Shown here piece after piece: positions 11,639-17,542 of a DNA stretch of 36,980 nt. The stretch comes from Terriglobales bacterium (GTDB lineage: Bacteria > Acidobacteriota > Terriglobia > Terriglobales > Acidobacteriaceae). Positions within the stretch are counted from its first letter, which is position 1, and the number at the start of each line of letters is the position of its first letter. The notes under the pieces were generated by a model. The model was not told where the DNA came from. It ran no database searches and saw nothing but the letters and a program-made list of their open reading frames with translations. The position numbers and the translations under genes are program-made. The stretch lies in contig JAICSO010000010.1 in assembly GCA_025936825.1 (NCBI GenBank), forward strand, positions 144,257-181,236, in the 5' to 3' direction.

Positions 11639-12856
11639 ATGCGAAAAACATCCCTCGTCATCCTTGCGCTCGTCATAATTCCCATTTGCCTGATTGGACA
11701 AGAGCATCAGAATTCTGCCGTTATTTCCGTGGACTTTGCTCATCCCGGAGCAGCGATCTCTCCGCAGATGTTCGGCATTTTCTTTGAGGACATCAACTTC
11801 GGGGCTGACGGTGGGCTCTACCCCGAGCGCGTCAAGAACCGCTCGTTTGAGTTCGACAAGCCGCTCATGGGCTGGCACCAGATCCTGACCATGATGGCAA
11901 AGGGCACCGCCGGCGAGAACAGCGACAAAGGCGAGATGGACGTGCTCACCGAGAATCCGCTGCACGCCACCAATCCGCACTATCTTCGCGTGCGGGTTTA
12001 TCAGCCAGGCTACGGCTTCTACAACACGGGCTTTCGCGGCATCGGAGTTGAGAAGGGTGCCGAGTACCGCCTTTCGTTGTACGCACGGACCAGCGGTCCG
12101 AAGTCGATTCGCGCAACGCTGACCGATCCGAATGGCCAGGAAATCGGCAGTGGAAAGCTCGAGGGATTCGCCGATCATTGGAAGAAGTACGAAACTGTCA
12201 TTCGCGCCAATACCACTGAGCAGCATGCGCAGTTGAACATCTTCGTCGACGAAAAAGGATCCCTCGATCGCGACATGCTTTCGCTACTCCCCGTCGACAC
12301 ATGGAAGAATCGCCCCAACGGTTTGCGCAAAGATCTGGTGCAACTGCTTGCCGACATGCACCCGGGATTTCTGCGCTTCCCCGGTGGCTGCATCGTGGAG
12401 GGACGTCGCCTGGCCACTCGCTATCGCTGGAAAACTACGATTGGTGACATCACCGAACGGAAAACCATTATCAACCGCTGGAATGATGAGTTCGATCACA
12501 AGCCTGCCCCGGACTATTTCCAATCCTTCGGCTTGGGATTCTACGAATATTTCCAACTGGCAGAAGATATCGGAGCGCGTCCGCTGCCTATTCTGAACTG
12601 CGGCATGGCGTGTCAGTTCAACTCGAGCGAAACCGCCGCAATGAGCGAAATCAATGAATACGTGCAGGACGCGCTCGACCTGATCGAATTTGCCAATGGG
12701 CCGGTCACGTCACCTTGGGGAAAGCTACGCGCGCAAATGGGCCACCCCGCGCCGTTTCACCTCACGATGATCGGTGTAGGCAATGAGCAGTGGGGCCCCC
12801 GGTACATTGAGCGGTACAAGGTTTTCGCGGCAGCGCTTAAGGCCATCCGGATGTGA
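11639..12856 (+). CDS. GH51 alpha-L-arabinofuranosidase, N-terminal fragment (frameshifted)
   Basis: First 405 residues of a secreted GH51 enzyme that releases L-arabinose from arabinans and arabinoxylans. The ATG at 11639 begins a signal peptide (MRKTSLVILALVII, cleavage near LIGQ). Family marks are ISPQMFGIFFEDINFGADGGLYPE, a carbohydrate-binding-like insert (about residues 75-200), PGFLRFPGGCIVEG, and IGVGNEQWG with the acid/base Glu at about residue 383. The reading frame stops at 12854-12856 just after LKAIRM, while the homologous text continues in the -1 frame from 12844 (H-P-D-V-K-L-V). One extra C in the GCC run near 12842-12844 would join the two parts. This fragment lacks the nucleophile, so alone it should be inactive. 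Confidence 0.85.
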   Translation: MRKTSLVILALVIIPICLIGQEHQNSAVISVDFAHPGAAISPQMFGIFFEDINFGADGGLYPERVKNRSFEFDKPLMGWHQILTMMAKGTAGENSDKGEMDVLTENPLHATNPHYLRVRVYQPGYGFYNTGFRGIGVEKGAEYRLSLYARTSGPKSIRATLTDPNGQEIGSGKLEGFADHWKKYETVIRANTTEQHAQLNIFVDEKGSLDRDMLSLLPVDTWKNRPNGLRKDLVQLLADMHPGFLRFPGGCIVEGRRLATRYRWKTTIGDITERKTIINRWNDEFDHKPAPDYFQSFGLGFYEYFQLAEDIGARPLPILNCGMACQFNSSETAAMSEINEYVQDALDLIEFANGPVTSPWGKLRAQMGHPAPFHLTMIGVGNEQWGPRYIERYKVFAAALKAIRM

Positions 12857-13617
12857 AACTGGTCGTGAGCGCAGGGCCCTTCCCTGCAGGTGAATCTTTC
12901 GAGACGCTCTGGTCCAATTGGCGACAAATGAAGGCCGACATTGTCGACGAACATTACTACATGGCTCCGGAGTGGTTCCTGCAGAACACCGGGCGCTACG
13001 ACCATTACGACCGCTCCGGTCCGAAGGTGTTTGCGGGCGAGTACGCCGCTCAAAGCTCCGGCGTTGCTAAGCCAGACAATCACAACAACTGGAATACAGC
13101 GATCTCCGAAGCTGCGTTTATGACCGGTCTCGAGCGGAACGGTGACGTAGTTCAGATGGCTTCCTACGCGCCTCTCCTCGCCCACATCGATGCCTGGCAG
13201 TGGACGCCGGACGCGATCTGGTTCGACAACTTACGTTCCTACGGCAGCACGGATTATTACGTTCAAAGCATCTTCGCAAACAACGTTGGCGATCACGTGA
13301 TACCGATAACGCCGTGGGCTGATAGTGGGCTCTATACCAGCGCCTCGCTCGATGACCGCACGCATGAACTGATCGTTAAGGCCATCAACGTTTCCGCCAG
13401 CACTCGACCGGCGGAGATTCGCCTGAATGGACTCAATCCTTCGGGAACGGCCAAAGTAATCACGTTGGCGAGCGCGGACCTCAATGCCGAGAACAACTTC
13501 GACCATCCAAAACTGGTATCGCCGAAATCTTCGACGCTTCAGGTAACCTCCGCGACGTTGCCGGTGCAGCTGGATCCTTACTCAGTAACGGTGTACCGGA
13601 TTCCGGTTCAGCAATGA
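12853..13617 (+). CDS. GH51 alpha-L-arabinofuranosidase, C-terminal fragment (frameshifted)
   Basis: Continuation of the enzyme in another frame, 254 residues if read from the GTG at 12853; homology begins at the CAT codon at 12844, after an in-frame TAA at 12838. Seen here: KLVVSAGPFP, MKADIVDEHYY, KVFAGEYAA with the catalytic nucleophile Glu (codon 13039-13041), MASYAPLLAHID, WTPDAIWFDN, and the C-terminal beta domain ending DPYSVTVYRI. No ribosome site precedes the GTG and it has no signal peptide, so it is not credible as an independent gene. Together the fragments encode about 659 residues, a normal length for secreted GH51 proteins with an inserted binding module. Confidence 0.85.
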   Translation: MKLVVSAGPFPAGESFETLWSNWRQMKADIVDEHYYMAPEWFLQNTGRYDHYDRSGPKVFAGEYAAQSSGVAKPDNHNNWNTAISEAAFMTGLERNGDVVQMASYAPLLAHIDAWQWTPDAIWFDNLRSYGSTDYYVQSIFANNVGDHVIPITPWADSGLYTSASLDDRTHELIVKAINVSASTRPAEIRLNGLNPSGTAKVITLASADLNAENNFDHPKLVSPKSSTLQVTSATLPVQLDPYSVTVYRIPVQQ

Positions 13618-13655
13618 GGGATCGCAGGGACACCAGCAGTTCGGAGTACTGCGGG

Positions 13656-13661
13656 TAAACT
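13656..13661 (+). promoter_or_regulatory. Candidate -10 element for a leaderless HAD transcript
   Basis: TAAACT ends 5 bases before the GTG at 13667, and there is no Shine-Dalgarno sequence. A start site 6-7 bases beyond the hexamer would fall on the start codon. The -35 is not recognisable. Confidence 0.3.
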
Positions 13662-13666
13662 GTAGA

Positions 13667-14272
13667 GTGGCTCCCAAACTCGCGCTGCCCCCCGGAAATT
13701 TCAAAGCTTATCTCTTCGATTGCGATGGCACCGTGGCCGACTCCATGCCCTTGCACTACATCGCCTGGAGCCAGGCACTCGGTGAATGGGGATGCAAGTT
13801 CACCGAAGAGCGCTTTTACCAACTCGGAGGCATGCCGATCGTCGAGATCATCGCACTGCTTGGGCGTGAGCAGGGGATCGAGATGCCTATCCCGCAGGTC
13901 GCCAAGCGAAAAGAAGAACTTTACTTCGAGCACCTGCCGAAACTGCAATGTGTGCCCGAGGTGCTGGAGCACATCGAACAGCAGCGCGGACGCATTCCGT
14001 TCGCCATCGTTTCCGGCAGCGCGCGGGATTCAGTTGAGGCTTCACTGCGTGCGATTGGCCTGCTGGACAGCTTCGACGTGCTGGTCTGCGCCGGAGACTA
14101 CACCAAGAGCAAGCCCGATCCGGAGCCATTCCTGATTGCGGCGGAGAAGCTCGGGGTTCCAGCCGAATATTGTCTGGTGTTCGAAGACACCCGCATGGGA
14201 ATAGAAGCCGCAACGGCGGCAGGAATGGCTTCCGTTCTCGTTCCGGCCCCGTGGGAACGCCGGCGAACATAG
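13667..14272 (+). CDS. HAD-superfamily phosphatase (beta-phosphoglucomutase-like)
   Basis: 201 residues. Motif I is AYLFDCDGTVADS with the nucleophile Asp and the second Asp; the helical cap (about 30-85) is of the subclass-I type; motif II is AIVSGSARDS; the motif III Lys is in YTKSKPDPEPFL; motif IV is CLVFEDTRMGIEAATAAGM. This is the layout of beta-phosphoglucomutases and small sugar-phosphate phosphatases such as YqaB. Magnesium-dependent hydrolysis or mutation of a phosphosugar in the cytoplasm is expected; the exact substrate is unknown. The start is GTG without a ribosome site. It lies 50 bases after the GH51 gene. Confidence 0.85.
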   Translation: MAPKLALPPGNFKAYLFDCDGTVADSMPLHYIAWSQALGEWGCKFTEERFYQLGGMPIVEIIALLGREQGIEMPIPQVAKRKEELYFEHLPKLQCVPEVLEHIEQQRGRIPFAIVSGSARDSVEASLRAIGLLDSFDVLVCAGDYTKSKPDPEPFLIAAEKLGVPAEYCLVFEDTRMGIEAATAAGMASVLVPAPWERRRT

Positions 14273-14401
14273 CAGAATCGCTCGCAAGATATTCACAGCC
14301 CTTCACCGCAACCTCACCTCCGCACCGCGACATCTTCCATTCGATCACCCGCAAGAAAATCAAGCGAAAGCCAGACCCGAATTCTATTTTTAGGAGATCC
14401 C

Positions 14402-15367
14402 ATGTTTCATCACGTTAAAGAACTGCAATTCAACGCCCGCGTCACCGAGCCTGATCCGCAATTTGCCCGCTTGCTGCTGGAACAGTTCGGCGGCGGCAAC
14501 GGCGAACTAAAAGCAGCCATGCAGTATTTTGTGCAGGCATTCGGTTGCAGGCAGGCGTATCCCAAGGAATACGACCTGCTCATGGACATTGCTACCGAGG
14601 AATTCAGCCATCTTGAAATTGTTGGCGCCACAATCCAGATGCTGCTTGGGCCTATCAACGGTGAACTGAAGAATGCTGTTGAGACAAACCCAGTGGTCAA
14701 GCTGGCCGATGGCAAGCGCAGCGGCAAGGAAGAGTACATTCATCACGCGCTCTCTCATCCGGAGTTTCTCGTGCTGACTGGAGGCAGCCCGAGTGTCACC
14801 AACAGTCAGGGCGTGCCCTGGTCGGGATCGTACGTGAACGCCAACGGCGACTTGACCGTTGACCTGCGCAGCAACATTGGCGCTGAGTCACGCGCCAAAA
14901 TCGTTTACGAGTACCTGATGAAGTTCACGGAAGACCCTCTGGTGCACGAGTCATTGCGGTTCCTGATGACGCGCGAGATCGCGCACTTCCAGCAGTTCTC
15001 GGCGGCGCTGGCCAACATTCAGCCGAACTTCCCTCCAGGAGTGCTGCAGGGCGATCCTCGGTTCACGCACGCTTACTTCAACATGTCGAATGGTGCCGAG
15101 GTGCGTGGGCCGTGGAACCAGGGTCAGGGGCCGTGGGCGGAAGGAGAGTGGACCTACGTGGATGACCCGATCACAACGGTGCGTCAGACGCAAGGCCTGA
15201 CCACAATGAACGAGACCGCACCGTATTCCAACGATGAAGTCGAAACCGCAAACAAGAAGCTCGCCAAGATGCGCCACACGGAAGTGAGCCAGGCGGTACC
15301 TGAAGGCGAGAACCAGTGGTCGGAGTACGCTGGGCCAAAATCGCCGAGGGTGAAGAAGGTCAGCTAG
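14402..15367 (+). CDS. Manganese catalase
   Basis: 321 residues. A non-haem dimanganese catalase that converts hydrogen peroxide to water and oxygen. The ligand pattern of the family is complete: Glu35 in GNGELKAAMQYF, Glu67 and His70 in TEEFSHLE, Glu162 in NIGAESRAK, and His195 in REIAHFQQF. The C-terminal 110 residues form the extended tail seen in other members (YFNMSNGAEVRGPWNQG). The ATG at 14402 has AGGAG 5 bases upstream (14392-14396). A terminator follows directly, so it is a single-gene unit or the end of the HAD transcript. It protects against peroxide, a theme shared with OsmC in this window. Confidence 0.93.
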   Translation: MFHHVKELQFNARVTEPDPQFARLLLEQFGGGNGELKAAMQYFVQAFGCRQAYPKEYDLLMDIATEEFSHLEIVGATIQMLLGPINGELKNAVETNPVVKLADGKRSGKEEYIHHALSHPEFLVLTGGSPSVTNSQGVPWSGSYVNANGDLTVDLRSNIGAESRAKIVYEYLMKFTEDPLVHESLRFLMTREIAHFQQFSAALANIQPNFPPGVLQGDPRFTHAYFNMSNGAEVRGPWNQGQGPWAEGEWTYVDDPITTVRQTQGLTTMNETAPYSNDEVETANKKLAKMRHTEVSQAVPEGENQWSEYAGPKSPRVKKVS

Positions 15368-15394
15368 GGACATCTTCTTTGCTTCAAATCAGGA

Positions 15395-15417
15395 GGGTCG
15401 CGAAAAGCGGCCCTTTT
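15395..15417 (+). terminator. Intrinsic terminator after the manganese catalase
   Basis: GGGTCGC (15395-15401) pairs with GCGGCCC (15407-15413), with one T-G wobble and a five-base GAAAA loop, followed by TTTT (15414-15417). It lies 27 bases after the catalase stop. Confidence 0.8.
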
Positions 15418-15525
15418 GAATTGCCGCAACTTTTAACCGATATTCGCGGAATGCAGTAGGTACTAGGCAATTGCACAGAAAAAATTTCTGCCAGAACCGC
15501 TGGGGAACAACTGGGGCTCCCACGC

Positions 15526-15531
15526 TACAAT
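15526..15531 (+). promoter_or_regulatory. Candidate -10 element for a leaderless transcript of the 133-residue orphan
   Basis: TACAAT ends 6 bases before the ATG at 15538, and no ribosome site is present. A start site at the A of ATG would fit. Confidence 0.35.
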
Positions 15532-15537
15532 CTGGGC

Positions 15538-15939
15538 ATGCCAGACGTTTGCGTCATTGTGAACCCTTCTGAAGGCGAGCACATCGAAACGCTTTCCGTT
15601 TCGGCTTCAATTTGGGCTGTAGATACTCCACAGAACAGAACGGTATGCGAGCGAATTTGGAAGCAGAATCCGGTTCACGACCATCGTGAACGAGGAGGTA
15701 TCACTTTATTTAAGGTCAAGGATTCGGAAGAGCGGCTCAAAAATCTTTTAGAAATGGTTTCGCAAATAGAACAACATCATGGAGTGCCTGAAGGCGATTA
15801 TCTAACCTTCCCTGTTGGCTTCGCTCTCGAAGTCGCCGGATTGCCCCTCTCCGAAAACGCTCGTTTGGGTCTGACAGAATATGGGTTTTCTGACTTCCAA
15901 GAGACTTCAGCCGGATTCTTGGCCCGCAAACTCCTTTAA
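15538..15939 (+). CDS. Protein of unknown function, 133 residues
   Basis: No family recognised. The sequence reads as a soluble alpha/beta protein: strands in PDVCVIVNPS and GGITLFKVKD, helices in SEERLKNLLEMVSQIEQHH and a Pro/Gly-rich GVPEGDYLTFPVGFALEVAGL segment. His-rich and acidic patches (NPVHDHRERGG) are present, with no signal peptide or membrane helix. By eye the gene is more AT-rich than its neighbours, and it sits alone between the catalase terminator and the convergent thiolase (stops 4 bases apart), so a recent acquisition is possible. The ATG at 15538 has no Shine-Dalgarno sequence, but a -10-like TACAAT ends 6 bases upstream, which supports a leaderless start here. Confidence 0.6.
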   Translation: MPDVCVIVNPSEGEHIETLSVSASIWAVDTPQNRTVCERIWKQNPVHDHRERGGITLFKVKDSEERLKNLLEMVSQIEQHHGVPEGDYLTFPVGFALEVAGLPLSENARLGLTEYGFSDFQETSAGFLARKLL

Positions 15940-15943
15940 CGGG

Positions 15944-17137
15944 TTACCTCTCCACCGCCATGGCCACCGCGTTACCTCCGCCCAGGCACAAAGCGGCAAT
16001 CCCACGGTGCACGTCGCGTCGAATCATTTCATAGATGAGGGTCGTGAGCACCCGCGCGCCACTCGCGCCAATCGGATGGCCGATGGCCACCGCGCCTCCG
16101 TTCACGTTGACCTTGTTGGGATCGAGTCCCAGCTCGCGCATTACGCCCAGCGCCTGCACGGAGAAGGCTTCGTTCAATTCATAAAGATCAACGTCTTCGT
16201 TCTTCCAGCCGGTCTTCTCCCAAATCTTGCGAACGGCACCGACGGGCGCCATCATTACCCACGCGGGGTCGATACCACTCGTGGCCTGGGCAACAATACG
16301 CACCATCGGCTTCGCGCCAAGCTCCTGCGCCTTGGCGGCGCTGGTTACGATTACAGCGGCTGCGCCATCGTTCACGCCGGGAGCATTGCCGGCGGTTACA
16401 GTTCCATCTTTCTTAAATGCGGGCTTGAGAGATCGAAGGATCTCAATCGTCGTGTCCTCGCGCGGAGACTCATCTTTATCGAAGATGACCGGCGGCGCGC
16501 CCTTCTTCTTTGCGGGAAGCTCGACAGGAACGACCTGCGACTTGAACCGGCACTCTTTTATCGCGGAAATCGCCTTGCGATGCGAGTTGACGGCAAACTC
16601 GTCCTGCTCTTCGCGCCTGATGCCGTACTTCTCGGCGACGTTCTCGCCGGTGATGCCCATGTGGTAGTTGTTGTAAACGTCCCAGAGGCCGTCGCGAATC
16701 ATGGAATCGACCACCTGCGCATCGCCCATGCGGAACCCTTTGCGTCCCTGCGGCAGAAGGTAAGGCGCGTTCGTCATCGACTCCATGCCCCCCGCTACAA
16801 CTATCGTGCTATTTCCTGTTTCGATAGCCTGCTCGGCAAGCGCGACCGCCTTTAATCCCGATCCGCAAACCTTATTGATGGTCATGGCGCCGACTTCAGG
16901 AGCGAGTCCGCCATAGATCGCGGCCTGGCGCGCAGGATTCTGGCCGAGCCCCGCGGAAACCACGTTGCCCATAATGCATTCGTCAACCTTGGCAGCATCG
17001 ACGCCGGCGCGCTTCACAGCTTCGCGCACAACGATCGCGCCGAGCTGCGTTGCGCTGAGATCGGAAAGACTGCCTTGGAATTTTCCTACGGGAGTGCGAC
17101 AAGCAGAGATGATGACAACGTCGTTGTTTGCGGGCAT
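15944..17137 (-). CDS. Acetyl-CoA acetyltransferase (thiolase)
   Basis: 397 residues, the usual thiolase length. It condenses two acetyl-CoA to acetoacetyl-CoA or cleaves 3-ketoacyl-CoA. Catalytic elements are intact: the nucleophile Cys91 in [30 protein letters not shown] with the catalytic His near residue 353, and the second Cys in ALCLGGGNA near residue 383. Biosynthetic-type features ([21 protein letters not shown]) suggest the AtoB/PhaA side of the family rather than FadA. The ATG has AGGAGG 5 bases upstream. No other beta-oxidation or polyhydroxybutyrate gene is adjacent, so the pathway cannot be fixed from context. An inverted repeat (17191-17253) lies upstream of its start. Confidence 0.92.
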   Translation of the reverse strand: MPANNDVVIISACRTPVGKFQGSLSDLSATQLGAIVVREAVKRAGVDAAKVDECIMGNVVSAGLGQNPARQAAIYGGLAPEVGAMTINKVCGSGLKAVALAEQAIETGNSTIVVAGGMESMTNAPYLLPQGRKGFRMGDAQVVDSMIRDGLWDVYNNYHMGITGENVAEKYGIRREEQDEFAVNSHRKAISAIKECRFKSQVVPVELPAKKKGAPPVIFDKDESPREDTTIEILRSLKPAFKKDGTVTAGNAPGVNDGAAAVIVTSAAKAQELGAKPMVRIVAQATSGIDPAWVMMAPVGAVRKIWEKTGWKNEDVDLYELNEAFSVQALGVMRELGLDPNKVNVNGGAVAIGHPIGASGARVLTTLIYEMIRRDVHRGIAALCLGGGNAVAMAVER

Positions 17138-17190
17138 GGGAACCTCCTGCGGGAGCGTCTACAAAAATTATAGTCGCGCCGTGAGATGCT

Positions 17191-17253
17191 GTTCCGAGTT
17201 TCCAGTTTCGAGTTCAACGTCACGCTTGAAACTTGAAACTAGAAACTCGGAAC
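17191..17253. repeat. Inverted repeat A built of 7-bp words
   Basis: The left arm (17191-17218) and the right arm (17224-17253) pair over about 28 bp with a few mismatches; GTTCCGAGTTTC (17191-17202) is matched perfectly by GAAACTCGGAAC (17242-17253). Within each arm the sequence runs in 7-bp steps: GAGTTTC then CAGTTTC on the left, and TAGTTTC then AAGTTTC in the right arm read in reverse complement. It lies between the thiolase start and the 13-codon unit. Confidence 0.85.
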
Positions 17254-17342
17254 TTTACCGCACAACAACTCCAGGATCGCTTTCGCATCCTTCAGTGACC
17301 TTCGTACCACGACCTCGACCAACTTCATGCTTCATTTTTTGC

Positions 17343-17371
17343 TTGACTTCACATTTCAATGACTCTATACA
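17343..17371 (+). promoter_or_regulatory. Sigma-70 type promoter of the 13-codon gene
   Basis: TTGACT (17343-17348), a 17-base spacer, and TATACA (17366-17371). This is the best-formed housekeeping promoter seen in the window. The predicted start is near 17378, giving a leader of about 59 bases. Confidence 0.6.
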
Positions 17372-17436
17372 TTCAGACAGTTGCAACTGAAGACCGTTGC
17401 ATGCATCCATGAACAATGGAAGGGAGAATAGTTAAC

Positions 17437-17478
17437 ATGGCAACCAAAAAGAAAGCTGCAAAGAAAAAGAAACACTAG
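17437..17478 (+). CDS. 13-residue lysine-rich peptide
   Basis: The ORF reads MATKKKAAKKKKH and ends with TAG. It has AGGGAG at 17421-17426, 10 bases before the ATG, a promoter upstream and a strong terminator 23 bases after the stop. The unit is too short for gene callers. Eight of 13 residues are Lys, with two adjacent Ala, like fragments of the lysine-rich tails of bacterial histone-H1-like proteins. It might bind nucleic acid or polyanions, or translation may simply be regulatory for an sRNA; both are guesses. The complete set of expression signals is what makes it more than a chance ORF. Confidence 0.5.
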   Translation: MATKKKAAKKKKH

Positions 17479-17501
17479 TTGGCAATGCAGCAAAAGACAA
17501 A

Positions 17502-17530
17502 GGGGACGCGAAAGCGTCCCCTAAGTTTTT
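17502..17530 (+). terminator. Strong intrinsic terminator of the 13-codon unit
   Basis: GGGGACGC (17502-17509), GAAA tetraloop (17510-17513), GCGTCCCC (17514-17521), then TAAG and TTTTT ending at 17530. The 8-bp stem is perfect. It ends 12 bases from the stop of the convergent helicase gene, for which the same stem could also act, though without a T run on that strand. Confidence 0.92.
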
Positions 17531-17542
17531 GTACGAGAGTGC

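Noticed and set aside
12830-12856. Programmed frameshift joining the two GH51 parts
   Set aside because: No slippery heptamer of the X-XXY-YYZ type and no stimulatory hairpin directly after; simple loss of one C explains the break.
14170-14418. ORF after the HAD gene as a frameshifted HAD tail
   Set aside because: The HAD protein already ends after motif IV at a normal length, and the other frame carries no family sequence.
15881-16855. Plus-strand open frame of 324 codons opposite the thiolase
   Set aside because: It overlaps conserved thiolase motifs in antisense and shows no protein-like pattern or ribosome site.
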